Shown piece after piece: positions 44,928-53,050 of a stretch of DNA of 55,758 nt. The notes beneath the pieces were generated by a model, which was given only the letters and a program-made list of their open reading frames with translations, made no database searches and had not been told where the DNA came from. Source of the DNA: JBNKWA01 sp050299555 (GTDB lineage: Bacteria > Pseudomonadota > Alphaproteobacteria > Rhodobacterales > Rhodobacteraceae); assembly GCA_050299555.1 (NCBI GenBank), contig JBNKWA010000024.1, positions 1-55,758 on the forward strand, in the 5' to 3' direction. How positions within the stretch are numbered: the first letter of the stretch is position 1; each line of letters begins with the position of its first letter. The position numbers and the translations under genes are program-made.

Positions 44928-45956
44928 TCAGAACGTCAACTCACCTTCGCCGAGCGGCGCCAGCATCGCCGCCACCGCCTCCGCCGGAACCGCCTCGACG
45001 CTTTTGTGTTGCCAGCGCGGGGCGCCGTCCTTGTCGATGATCGCGGCGCGGATGCCTTCGAGGAAATCGCCGTCCGAGGCACTGCGGCTGGTGAAGCGGT
45101 ATTCGGCCGCCAACGCCTTGCGGATGTCGCGGCTCGCCCGCGCTGCCCGCACCAGCTCCACCGTACAGGCCACCGACAGCGGCGAGCCCTTGCGGATCAG
45201 CGCCGCTGCCTCGCGCCCGAATTCGTCTTCGGGCAGTCCAGCCAGGATCGCCGCCGCGTCCGCCCGGTCGAAATGGGTGTCGATGGTTTCCTGCAGCGCG
45301 GCCAGCGGCGCCTCGGGGGGCGGTGGCGCGGCGAAGTCCTCGATCTCGTTGGGGTTGGCGGTCTCGATCAGCCGAGCCTTCAGCGCCGGCCATCGTTCCT
45401 CGGGCACGAAGCTGTCGGCAAAGCCGGCATGGATCGCATCCCCGGGACCCATCCGCGTGCCGGTCATGCCGAGATACTCGCCCAGCCTGCCCGGGGCGCG
45501 GGCCAGCAGCAGCGATCCGCCCACGTCGGGAACCAGCCCCACCGCGCATTCCGGCATGGCGATGCGGCTGGTCTCGCCCACCACCCGGTGCGAGCCGTGG
45601 CACGAGATGCCGACCCCGCCGCCCATGATGAAGCCCTGCATCAGAGCGACATAGGGCTTGGGGAAGTTGGCGATGCGCGCGTTCAGCCGGTACTCGTCCT
45701 GCCAGAACCGCCGCCCGGTCTCGAAGTCGCCATTGCCGGCGGTGCGGTACATCAGTTGCAGGTCGCCCCCGGCCGAGAACGCCCGCTCTCCCTCGGCGTC
45801 GATCAGCACCATGGCGACATGTTCATTGCGCGCCCATGTCTCCAGCGCCGCCTCGATGCCGGTGATCATGTCATAGGTGACCGCGTTCAGCGCCTGCGGG
45901 CGCTTCAGCGTGATGTGGCCGACGCGGCCGCGCTGCAGAAGCGTGATCTCGGTCAT
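44928..45956 (-). CDS. 3-hydroxyisobutyryl-CoA hydrolase (ECH_2)
   Basis: A 342-residue crotonase-fold protein. The oxyanion region is AFSAGGDLQLMY and GGGVGISCHGSHRV; MPECAVGLVPDVGGS and DFLEGIRAAIIDKDG are hallmarks of the hydrolase subgroup rather than simple enoyl-CoA hydratase, and the length fits. It hydrolyses 3-hydroxyisobutyryl-CoA in valine degradation. Its start overlaps by four bases the stop of the acyl-CoA dehydrogenase (45953-45956). An enoyl-CoA hydratase role for methacrylyl-CoA cannot be excluded by sequence alone, and no separate hydratase gene is in this cluster. Confidence 0.86.
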   Translation of the reverse strand: MTEITLLQRGRVGHITLKRPQALNAVTYDMITGIEAALETWARNEHVAMVLIDAEGERAFSAGGDLQLMYRTAGNGDFETGRRFWQDEYRLNARIANFPKPYVALMQGFIMGGGVGISCHGSHRVVGETSRIAMPECAVGLVPDVGGSLLLARAPGRLGEYLGMTGTRMGPGDAIHAGFADSFVPEERWPALKARLIETANPNEIEDFAAPPPPEAPLAALQETIDTHFDRADAAAILAGLPEDEFGREAAALIRKGSPLSVACTVELVRAARASRDIRKALAAEYRFTSRSASDGDFLEGIRAAIIDKDGAPRWQHKSVEAVPAEAVAAMLAPLGEGELTF

Positions 45957-47098
45957 GCCGCGTCCTTCAGCAGGGCGCGCGCCACGATCAGCCGCATGAT
46001 CTCGTTGGTGCCTTCAAGGATCTGGTGCACGCGCAGGTCGCGCACGATCTTCTCGATGCCATAATCCGCCAGATAGCCATAGCCGCCATGCAGCTGCAGC
46101 GCCTCGTTGGCCACCCGGAAGGCGGCATCGGTGACAAAGCGCTTGGCCATGGCGCAATGCTTGGTGGCGTCCGCATCGCCCCGGTCCAGCTTCCATGCCG
46201 CCTGGCGCAGGAAGACCCGCGCCGCCTGCAGCTCGGTCTCCATGTCCGCCAGCCGGAACTGCAGCGCCTGGAACTCGGCGATCGGCCGCCCGAAGGCGCG
46301 GCGCTCGCGCATGTAGGCCAGCGTCCGGTCGAAGGCATCCTGGGCGGCGCCCAGGGCACAGGCGGCGATGTTCAGCCGCCCGCCGTCGAGCCCGGCCATG
46401 GCATAACGGAAACCCATGCCTTCCTCGCCAAGCAGATTCTCGGCCGGCGCCAGCGCCGCGTCCATCTGCACCTGCGCCGTCGGCTGCGCCCGCCAGCCCA
46501 TCTTTTCCTCCAGCGCGCCAAAGCTCAGCCCCTCGGCGCCGGCATCGAGCACGATCGTCGAGACCCCGTCGGCGCCATCCCCGCCCGAGCGGCACATCAC
46601 CACGTAGAGGTCGGCATAGGACCCGCCCGAGATGAACGCCTTGGTGCCGGTCAGCCGCCAGCCCTCGTTGGTGCGCTCGGCCCGGGTCCTCAGCGCCGCC
46701 GCGTCCGAGCCCGAGCCCGGCTCGGTCAGGCAATAGGCGGCGATGGTGCGGGCCGAGACCAGCCCCGGCAGGTATTTCTCCCGCAGCGCCTCCGAGCCCC
46801 AGGTCGATATCATCCAGCCGCACATGTTGTGGATCGAAAGGAACGCCGCCACCGCCGGGCAGGCCATGCCGAGCGCCTCGAAGATCAGCGCCGAGTCGAG
46901 CCGCCCGAGCCCGCTGCCGCCATGCGCCTCCGGCACCGTGATCGCGGCCAGACCCAGCGCCCCGGCCTCGGCCAGCACCTCGCGCGGGATCGTCCCCGCC
47001 TTCTCCCAGGCGCGGGCATGGGGCGCGATGCGACCCGCGCCGAATTCCCGTGCCATGTCGAAGATTGCCCGCTGCTCGTCGCTGAGCGCGAAATCCAT
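45953..47098 (-). CDS. Acyl-CoA dehydrogenase, probably isobutyryl-CoA
   Basis: A 381-residue FAD flavoprotein. N-terminal helices (MDFALSDEQRAIFDMA), FAD-binding CLTEPGSGSDAAAL, WRLTGTKAFISGG, and C-terminal ILEGTNEIMRLIVARALL with the catalytic Glu in that last stretch. The cluster context (3-hydroxyisobutyryl-CoA hydrolase, mmsB, mmsA) supports isobutyryl-CoA dehydrogenase, which makes methacrylyl-CoA from valine. It is the first of three coupled genes; 61 bp upstream lies the end of the hypothetical protein at 47160. Confidence 0.9.
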   Translation of the reverse strand: MDFALSDEQRAIFDMAREFGAGRIAPHARAWEKAGTIPREVLAEAGALGLAAITVPEAHGGSGLGRLDSALIFEALGMACPAVAAFLSIHNMCGWMISTWGSEALREKYLPGLVSARTIAAYCLTEPGSGSDAAALRTRAERTNEGWRLTGTKAFISGGSYADLYVVMCRSGGDGADGVSTIVLDAGAEGLSFGALEEKMGWRAQPTAQVQMDAALAPAENLLGEEGMGFRYAMAGLDGGRLNIAACALGAAQDAFDRTLAYMRERRAFGRPIAEFQALQFRLADMETELQAARVFLRQAAWKLDRGDADATKHCAMAKRFVTDAAFRVANEALQLHGGYGYLADYGIEKIVRDLRVHQILEGTNEIMRLIVARALLKDAA

Positions 47099-47159
47099 TC
47101 ACCGTCCTCCCCGCTGCGGCACTGCCCGCCTCGGCAGCAGTTTGCAAGGGCAGGGCGGG

Positions 47160-47642
47160 CTAGTCGATATCGAAATTCAGCGACAGGCCCGGCGCGTGAT
47201 AGCCGCCCTTCACCGACAGGTCGCCATCGTCGTAGCTGAGGCTGAAATTGCTTGCCGGCACCGGCGCTTGCGGCCAGCCGGTGACGCCGCCGGGGCAGAC
47301 CAGACGGCGCTTGGCCGGCAGCGCGCCCTCGCCGCGGCGGGCGAAGCTGCCCTCGGGCGGCGTCTCGCTGACCCAGAAACAGCGGGTGCCGGCGATCACC
47401 GGCCGCTCCGCCGGTCGCGCCGCCTTTTGCGCGGTCTCAGCCTCGATGCGAGCCAATTCCTCCTCATGGCGCTGGCGTTCCAGCTCGGCCACCCGTGCCG
47501 CTTCTGCGTCGCGCTGGGCGGCAAAGAATGCCTCCCGCTCCGCCGAGGGGCCGAAGACCGGAAACCGCCCCGAACCGGGGGTGACGTCCGCAGCCAGCGC
47601 TATCGGCGCGGCGACCAGCATCGGGGCGAGGAAACGAAACAT
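47160..47642 (-). CDS. Periplasmic protein of unknown function, coiled coil
   Basis: A 160-residue protein with a signal peptide (MFRFLAPMLVAAPIALA) and a charged helical stretch at about 33-75 (EREAFFAAQRDAEAARVAEL and on), likely a coiled coil. The C-terminal half has two Cys in GTRCFWV and RLVCPGG, possibly a disulfide, and ends with a short beta-rich segment. Not recognised. It lies in the valine cluster between mmsA and the acyl-CoA dehydrogenase gene, on the same strand, but has its own spacing on both sides, so co-regulation is only inferred. Confidence 0.65.
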   Translation of the reverse strand: MFRFLAPMLVAAPIALAADVTPGSGRFPVFGPSAEREAFFAAQRDAEAARVAELERQRHEEELARIEAETAQKAARPAERPVIAGTRCFWVSETPPEGSFARRGEGALPAKRRLVCPGGVTGWPQAPVPASNFSLSYDDGDLSVKGGYHAPGLSLNFDID

Positions 47643-47684
47643 GGCGGTCCTCCGTCAGGCACCGCCATGATAGCAGAGCCGCGA

Positions 47685-47719
47685 CCGGTTCACACCTGCC
47701 CGGTTCACACCTGCCCGGT
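47685..47719. repeat. Tandem 15-bp repeat
   Basis: CCGGTTCACACCTGC occurs twice in a row (47685-47699 and 47700-47714) with the start of a third copy (CCGGT). Upstream of the hypothetical protein gene. Probably a recent slippage duplication. Confidence 0.75.
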
Positions 47720-47746
47720 GCGGCGCCTGGCCGCCGGTGGCGGCCG

Positions 47747-47777
47747 AAAGGACGCCCGGGGGCAAACCCGGACGTCC
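47747..47777 (-). terminator. Terminator of mmsA
   Basis: On the minus strand the stem GGACGtCCGGG / CCCGGgCGTCC (one wobble pair) with loop TTTGCC is followed by TTTC. It starts 20 bases after the mmsA stop. Confidence 0.65.
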
Positions 47778-47796
47778 GCGCGCGCGAAGGCCGGCC

Positions 47797-49296
47797 TCAG
47801 TCCATCGCCTTGAAGTTCAGCGCCGCGCCTTCCTTGATCCCGCTCGGCCAGCGGGCGGTCACCGTCTTGGTGCGGGTGTAGAAGCGGAAGGCGTCCGGTC
47901 CGTGCTGGTTCAGGTCGCCAAAGCCCGACTTCTTCCAGCCGCCGAAGGTGTGGTAGGCCAGCGGCACCGGAATCGGCACGTTGATGCCGACCATGCCGAT
48001 ATTGATCTTCGAGGCGAAGTCGCGCGCCGTGTCGCCGTCGCGGGTGAAGATTGCGGTGCCGTTGCCGTATTCGTGGTCCATGGCCAGCCCCAGCGCCTCG
48101 TCATAGGTCTTGGCGCGCACCGTGGTCAGGACCGGGCCGAAGATCTCCTGGCGGTAGATGTCCATGTCCTTGGTGGCCTTGTCGAACAGGTGCGGGCCGA
48201 CGAAAAACCCGTTCTCGTAGCCCTGAAGGCTGAAATCGCGGCCGTCAACCACCAGCTCGGCGCCCTGCGCGACGCCCGACTCGACCAGTCCCAGCACCCG
48301 CCGCTTGGCGTCGGCGGTGACCAGGGGGCCATAGTCCACGTCTTCGCCGGCGGTGTAGGGGCCGACCTTCAGCTTCTCGATCCTCGGCACCAGCCGCTCG
48401 ATCAGCGCATCGGCCGCCGCGTCGCCCACCGGCACCGCCACAGAGATGGCCATGCAGCGCTCGCCGGCAGCGCCATAGCCGGCACCGATCAGCGCGTCCG
48501 CCGCCTGGTCCATGTCGGCGTCCGGCATGACGATCATGTGGTTCTTGGCGCCGCCGAAGCACTGCACCCGCTTTCCCGCAGCGGTGCCGCGGGAATAGAC
48601 GTAATGCGCGATCGGGGTCGAGCCGACGAAGCCGACGGCGGCGATGTCGGGATGGTCGAGAATCGCGTCCACCGCTTCCTTGTCGCCGTTGATGACCTGC
48701 AGGATGCCGTCCGGCAGGCCCGCCTCCTGCATCAGTTCGGCCAGCATCAGCGGCACCGAGGGGTCGCGCTCCGATGGCTTGAGGATGAAGGCGTTGCCGC
48801 AGGCAATGGCCGGGCACATCTTCCACATCGGGATCATCGCCGGGAAGTTGAATGGCGTGATGCCGGCGGCGATGCCCAGCGGCTGGCGCATCGAGTACAT
48901 GTCGATGCCGGGTCCGGCGCTGTCGGTGAAATCGCCCTTCAGAAGGTGCGGCGCACCGATGCAAAATTCCGCCACCTCGAGGCCGCGCTGCACGTCGCCC
49001 CTCGCGTCGGGGACGGTCTTGCCGTGCTCGCGGCTCAGCGCCTCGGCCAGCTTGTCCATGTCGCGGTTCAGAAGCCGCACGAATTCCATCATCACCCGGG
49101 CGCGGCGCTGGGGGTTGGTGGCGCCCCACTGCGGCTGCGCCTTCTTGGCGCTGGCGACGGCGGCGGCGATCTCGGCCTGGCTGGCCAGCGGCACCTTGGC
49201 CTGAACTTCACCGGTGGCGGGGTTGTAGACGTCGGAGAAACGGCCCGACGTGCCCTTCACACGCTTGCCGTCGATGAAGTGGGAAAGCTCTTCCAT
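47797..49296 (-). CDS. mmsA: CoA-acylating methylmalonate-semialdehyde dehydrogenase
   Basis: A 499-residue aldehyde dehydrogenase that makes propionyl-CoA from methylmalonate semialdehyde, the last step of valine degradation. Catalytic Cys in GAAGERCMAISVAVPVG, NAD-binding FVGSTPIAHYVYSRG, and the MMSDH-typical CFGGAKNHMIVMPDADMDQA. Start MEELSHFIDGK at 49296 has a GGGAGGACC ribosome binding site; the in-frame part upstream is not translated. Divergent from a LysR-family gene that likely regulates it. Confidence 0.94.
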   Translation of the reverse strand: MEELSHFIDGKRVKGTSGRFSDVYNPATGEVQAKVPLASQAEIAAAVASAKKAQPQWGATNPQRRARVMMEFVRLLNRDMDKLAEALSREHGKTVPDARGDVQRGLEVAEFCIGAPHLLKGDFTDSAGPGIDMYSMRQPLGIAAGITPFNFPAMIPMWKMCPAIACGNAFILKPSERDPSVPLMLAELMQEAGLPDGILQVINGDKEAVDAILDHPDIAAVGFVGSTPIAHYVYSRGTAAGKRVQCFGGAKNHMIVMPDADMDQAADALIGAGYGAAGERCMAISVAVPVGDAAADALIERLVPRIEKLKVGPYTAGEDVDYGPLVTADAKRRVLGLVESGVAQGAELVVDGRDFSLQGYENGFFVGPHLFDKATKDMDIYRQEIFGPVLTTVRAKTYDEALGLAMDHEYGNGTAIFTRDGDTARDFASKINIGMVGINVPIPVPLAYHTFGGWKKSGFGDLNQHGPDAFRFYTRTKTVTARWPSGIKEGAALNFKAMD

Positions 49297-49381
49297 CTTG
49301 CTGGTCCTCCCGGGGATGGCGGTCTGAGTTGGCTGCAACCTATCCCAGAGGCGGGTGACGGGGGAGAGCGAATTTCCCAAA

Positions 49382-49400
49382 GGCATTTTGCATGGATGCC
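49382..49400. promoter_or_regulatory. Palindrome in mmsA/LysR intergenic region
   Basis: GGCAT-N9-ATGCC, 19 bp, 86-104 bases before the mmsA ATG and about 31 bases before the GTG start of the regulator gene. LysR-type regulators often bind such interrupted palindromes; the exact box is a guess. Confidence 0.45.
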
Positions 49401-49430
49401 TGTATCGTGGCGTTGAAAAAGAGGTGGATT

Positions 49431-50330
49431 GTGCAAAACAGCAAGCTCCGGTGGGACGATTTGCGGGTCTTCCTGGCCGTGGCCCGGGCCGAGCGCATAT
49501 CGTTGGCGGGGCAGGGGCTCGGCCTCGATACCGCCACCGTCGGCCGCCGCGTCGCCGCGCTGGAAGAGGCGCTGGGTGCCCGGCTCTTCGACCGCTCGCC
49601 GCGCGGCTACGCGCTGACCGAGGCGGGATCGCGGCTGCTCGACCACGCCGCCGAGATCGAGGGCGGGGTCGCGGTGGCCGCCGAGGCGGTGGCGGGTGAG
49701 CGCCGCAGCCTCTCGGGCACCGTCCGCATCGGCGCGCCGGACGGGGTCGCCACCTACCTGCTGCCCGGTGTCTGCGCGGGGATCCGGCGCCTGCACCCGG
49801 ATCTGTCCCTTCAGGTCGTTGCCCTGCCGCGCATCTTCAATCTCTCGCGGCGCGAGGCCGATCTCGCCATCACCGTCTCGCCGCCCGCCGCCGGCCGGCT
49901 GAAGGTTCGCAAGATCGCCCGTTACGGGCTCGGCCTCTACGCCTCGCGGGACTTTCTCACCGCCCATCCGGTCAGCCGGCCCGAGGACGTCCGCGACCTG
50001 CCGGGCATCGGCTATATCGGCGACATGATCTTCGACAAGGCGCTCGACTACGACAAGCTTCTGGGCCGTGCCCGCGACCCGGGGCTGACCTCCAACAGCA
50101 TGATCGTGCAGGTGAACTGGGTCCGGGCCGGCGCCGGCCTCGGCATCCTGCACGATTTCGCCGCCGCCGGGCACCCCGAACTGGTCCGGGTCCTGCCGCG
50201 GCACTTCACGCTCGAGCGCGACTACTGGCTGGTGCGCCACCAGGACGACGCCCGCGTGGCGCGGATCGACCGAACCGCCGAACTGCTGGCCGAGGGCCTG
50301 CGGGCGCGGCTTGCCGCAATCCCGGCCTGA
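49431..50330 (+). CDS. LysR-family regulator of valine degradation
   Basis: A 299-residue LysR protein: N-terminal HTH from LRWDDLRVFLAVARAE to ATVGRRVAALEEAL, then an effector-binding fold (GTVRIGAPDGVATYLLPG). The GTG at 49431 is preferred: it has AGAGG six bases upstream and starts VQNSKLRW; an ATG 13 codons upstream has none. Divergent from mmsA. Its likely inducer is a valine-pathway intermediate. One other small point: the frame MDACIVALKK at the upstream ATG overlaps the palindrome at 49382, so translation from there would block it. Confidence 0.87.
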   Translation: MQNSKLRWDDLRVFLAVARAERISLAGQGLGLDTATVGRRVAALEEALGARLFDRSPRGYALTEAGSRLLDHAAEIEGGVAVAAEAVAGERRSLSGTVRIGAPDGVATYLLPGVCAGIRRLHPDLSLQVVALPRIFNLSRREADLAITVSPPAAGRLKVRKIARYGLGLYASRDFLTAHPVSRPEDVRDLPGIGYIGDMIFDKALDYDKLLGRARDPGLTSNSMIVQVNWVRAGAGLGILHDFAAAGHPELVRVLPRHFTLERDYWLVRHQDDARVARIDRTAELLAEGLRARLAAIPA

Positions 50331-50418
50331 AACGCCCCCCGGTTGCGCAGTTTCTTGACAGCCGGCGCGGTCGCGGCGCAGCATGCTTAGGGCCGACGCA
50401 TTGCAGGAGATTGCCGCC

Positions 50419-50856
50419 ATGACCGTTCGCCGGATTCTCAACGCCAAGCCGCTCCACGAGGTCGTTACCATACGCCCCGAGGTCACCGTCGCCGACGCGG
50501 CCGGCAAGCTGGCCGAGATGCGGATCGGCGCGCTGGTCGTCTCCACCGACGGCAAGACCATCGCCGGCGTGATCTCCGAGCGCGACATCGTGCGCGAACT
50601 TGGCAGGCGCGGCACCGAGTGCCTGACCGAGACGGTGGCCCAGGTCATGACCAGCGAGGTCCAGACCGTGAAGCCGGACACTGCGGCGCTCCGGGCGCTC
50701 GACATCATGACCCAGGGTCGCTTCCGCCACCTGCCGGTGGTCGAGGGCAGCGTCATGGTGGGCGTCATCTCCATTGGCGACGTGGTCAAGTACCGGCTCG
50801 AGGAAATCCAGTTCGAGAACGCCGCGCTGACCGATCTGATCACCGGCAACGTCTGA
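50419..50856 (+). CDS. CBS domain protein
   Basis: A 145-residue protein with two CBS motifs: ILNAKPLHEVVTIRPEVTVA and VISERDIVRELGRRG in the first, VAQVMTSEVQTVKPDTAALR and HLPVVEGSVMVGVISIGDVV in the second. Such tandem CBS pairs bind adenosine nucleotides and signal energy state. No catalytic domain. The start at 50419 has a GCAGGAG ribosome binding site; an in-frame extension upstream has no ribosome binding site. Confidence 0.87.
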   Translation: MTVRRILNAKPLHEVVTIRPEVTVADAAGKLAEMRIGALVVSTDGKTIAGVISERDIVRELGRRGTECLTETVAQVMTSEVQTVKPDTAALRALDIMTQGRFRHLPVVEGSVMVGVISIGDVVKYRLEEIQFENAALTDLITGNV

Positions 50857-50971
50857 GCCCGATCTCGATCCGACCGACCTTGGTCAAAGGGGCGGCGCCT
50901 GGGGTTGACGCTCTCGGCGAAATAATGTTGCGTGCCGCGACGCCAGCCTGTGGTGGGTCGCGGAGGGGACG

Positions 50972-51463
50972 ATGCGGACAGGGCTCTATCCCGGAACCTT
51001 CGATCCCGTCACGTTCGGGCATATCGACATCATCCGGCGCGCCTGTTCGCTGGTCGACAAGCTGGTCATCGGCATCGCCATCAACCGTGACAAGGGGCCG
51101 CTCTTCGACCTCGAGGAGCGGGTCGCCATGGTCAGCGCCGAGATCGAACCCATCGCCGCCGAGACCCGCACCGAGATCGTGGTGCATCCGTTCGAGAACC
51201 TGTTGATCGACTGCGCCGCCGAGGTCGGGGCCGGGGTCATCATTCGCGGACTGCGGGCGGTGGCGGATTTCGAATACGAATACCAGATGGTCGGCATGAA
51301 CCGGGTGCTGAACCAGAAGATCGAGACCGCCTTTCTGATGGCCGATGTGCGCTACCAGCCGATCGCCTCGAAACTGGTCAAGGAGATCGCCCGGCTGGGC
51401 GGCGACGTGACCACCTTTGTGCCCGGGCACGTGGCCGAGGCGCTGCGGCAGAAACTTGCCTGA
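50972..51463 (+). CDS. coaD: Pantetheine-phosphate adenylyltransferase
   Basis: A 163-residue nucleotidyltransferase adding AMP to 4'-phosphopantetheine in coenzyme A synthesis. The HIGH motif is in GTFDPVTFGHIDII (residues 8-21); the later conserved region reads VIIRGLRAVADFEYEYQM and YQPIASKLVKEIARLGGDV, the C-terminal hallmark. Length is normal. 115 bases downstream of the CBS gene. Confidence 0.94.
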   Translation: MRTGLYPGTFDPVTFGHIDIIRRACSLVDKLVIGIAINRDKGPLFDLEERVAMVSAEIEPIAAETRTEIVVHPFENLLIDCAAEVGAGVIIRGLRAVADFEYEYQMVGMNRVLNQKIETAFLMADVRYQPIASKLVKEIARLGGDVTTFVPGHVAEALRQKLA

Positions 51464-51542
51464 CGAAACCGGACCGCGGCTGGCCCTTCATTTCGCCGGT
51501 GCGAGGGCATAGGGTCCGCCCGATTCCAGTCAGGAGAGGCAG

Positions 51543-52082
51543 ATGCCCGAGACCAGAGATTCCGAAACCAAGGCTTCCCAGGCCAGCGATCCCGTCAACA
51601 CCCTGGTGATCGAGCTCAAGGACGGCCCGGTGCATGTGGCCATGCTGCCGGATGTGGCGCCAAAGCACGTCGAGCGCATCAAGCACCTTGCCCGCGAGGG
51701 ACACTACGACAACGTCGCCTTCCATCGGGTGATCGACGGCTTCATGGCCCAGACCGGCGATGTGGAGCACGCCAACATGGAAAAGGACTACAACCCGCGC
51801 CGCGCCGGCACCGGCGGCTCGGAGCTGCCCAACCTGCCGGCGGAATTCTCGCGCCTGCCCTTCGATCGCGGCGTCCTCGGCATGGCCCGCTCCCAGAACC
51901 CGAACTCGGGCAACTCGCAGTTCTTCATCATGTTCAAGGACGGCCATTTCCTCAACGGCCAGTACACGGTCTGGGGCCGGGTGATCTCGGGCATGGAGCA
52001 TGTGGACAAGATCGCCCGCGGCGAGCCGCCCACCGATCCCGACCGCATGGTCCGGGTTTCGGTGCTGGGAGACGCGGCATGA
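51543..52082 (+). CDS. Cyclophilin-type peptidyl-prolyl isomerase, cytoplasmic
   Basis: A 179-residue cyclophilin lacking a signal peptide. Family motifs: FHRVIDGFMAQTGD, and NSGNSQFFIMFKDGHFLNGQ, where the Phe and Gln residues of the active site are present, then YTVWGRVISGMEHVDKI. Helps cytosolic protein folding. It overlaps by four bases the ATG of the following signal-peptide-bearing paralogue. Confidence 0.92.
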   Translation: MPETRDSETKASQASDPVNTLVIELKDGPVHVAMLPDVAPKHVERIKHLAREGHYDNVAFHRVIDGFMAQTGDVEHANMEKDYNPRRAGTGGSELPNLPAEFSRLPFDRGVLGMARSQNPNSGNSQFFIMFKDGHFLNGQYTVWGRVISGMEHVDKIARGEPPTDPDRMVRVSVLGDAA

Positions 52083-52666
52083 TCCGGCGCGGCTTTCTGG
52101 GGCTGGTGGCGGCGCTTGCGCTGGCGCTGCCCGCCGCCGCCCAGGACGATCCCGAGAACACCTTGGTGATCGAGGTTGCGGGTGCGGCCAACGGCACCGT
52201 GGAGATCGCGCTGATGCCCGAGGTGGCGCCCCAGCACGTGGCGAGGCTGAAGGAGCTGGCCCGTGCCGGCGCCTATAACGATGTCGCCTTCCACCGGGTG
52301 ATCGAGGGCTTCATGGCCCAGACCGGCGACGTGGAGTTCGGCAAGCGCTCGCGCCTCGGCGAGGGGCGGGCGGGAATCGGCGGCTCCAGCCTGCCGGACC
52401 TGCCGGCGGAGTTTTCCGACGTGCCTTTCGACCGCGGCGTCGTCGGCATGGCCCGGGCCCAGGACCCGAACTCGGCCAACAGCCAGTTCTTCATCATGTT
52501 CCAGGAAGGCTATTTCCTGAACGGCCAGTACACCGTGGTCGGCAAGGTCGTCTCGGGCATGGAGGTGGTCGACCAGATCGCCCGCGGCGAAGGCCAGTCC
52601 GGCGCGGTGCCGGACCCGGACTTCATGATCAAGGTTGCGGTCAAGGCCGACCTGGCTCCGGAATAA
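52079..52666 (+). CDS. Cyclophilin-type peptidyl-prolyl isomerase, periplasmic
   Basis: A 195-residue cyclophilin with a clear signal peptide (MIRRGFLGLVAALALALPAAAQ). The same core as the preceding gene, FHRVIEGFMAQTGD and NSANSQFFIMFQEGYFLNGQ, so a close paralogue made by duplication. Exported to the periplasm to help fold outer-membrane or periplasmic proteins. The four-base ATGA overlap (52079-52082) couples the cytosolic and periplasmic forms in translation. Confidence 0.92.
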   Translation: MIRRGFLGLVAALALALPAAAQDDPENTLVIEVAGAANGTVEIALMPEVAPQHVARLKELARAGAYNDVAFHRVIEGFMAQTGDVEFGKRSRLGEGRAGIGGSSLPDLPAEFSDVPFDRGVVGMARAQDPNSANSQFFIMFQEGYFLNGQYTVVGKVVSGMEVVDQIARGEGQSGAVPDPDFMIKVAVKADLAPE

Positions 52667-52969
52667 CCGCCGCGCCGGGTACCCGGGGCGATGGGCCTCC
52701 GCCCGTTGTCGCCGCCTGGCCTGCGGCCAGGCGTGCTCCGTCGGACGGTCCCGGCCCGCGCGCTGGCGCGCGCGGGTCCCTTGCGAGCGGCGGGGCCTGC
52801 GCGCATCCGCGGCGCTCCGCCGGTTGCCCGCCTCGATCCCCGACACGTGGGCCCCCCCGATCTGCATCCAGGCCGCGTCCCCGCCCACCCGCCCACGCGG
52901 CCGGATGCGCAGGTTCGGGCGCGCGCGATGGCGCACCCGTTTGATGCGTCGGGGCTCGGTGTCCGCGGG
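52667..52969. other. GC-rich hairpin-rich gap without a gene
   Basis: Strong inverted repeats GCCTGGCC-TGC-GGCCAGGC (52714-52732) and CCCGCGCGC-TGGC-GCGCGCGGG (52755-52776). The frames crossing it are Arg/Pro/Ala-rich with no ribosome binding site. It separates the cyclophilin pair from the convergent tyrS end. Confidence 0.5.
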
Positions 52970-53038
52970 TGTCCGCACCCGCGTTAACACTTTTATCGTT
53001 TAAAATCAGTATTTTGACCATGCGTCCCCGTGGGGACG
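52970..53038 (-). repeat. Diverged AT-rich copy of the 69-bp repeat, inverted
   Basis: On the minus strand it reads palindrome CGTCCCCACGGGGACG (53023-53038), then CATGGTCAAAATACTGATTT, matching copy 3 at 1636 (CATGGTTAAGGTGTTGATAT). The third and fourth half-sites have decayed to GTTAACG-like and GCGGAC-like words. It lies 12 bases after the tyrS stop. Confidence 0.7.
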
Positions 53039-53050
53039 CTGGCGTTTGGC

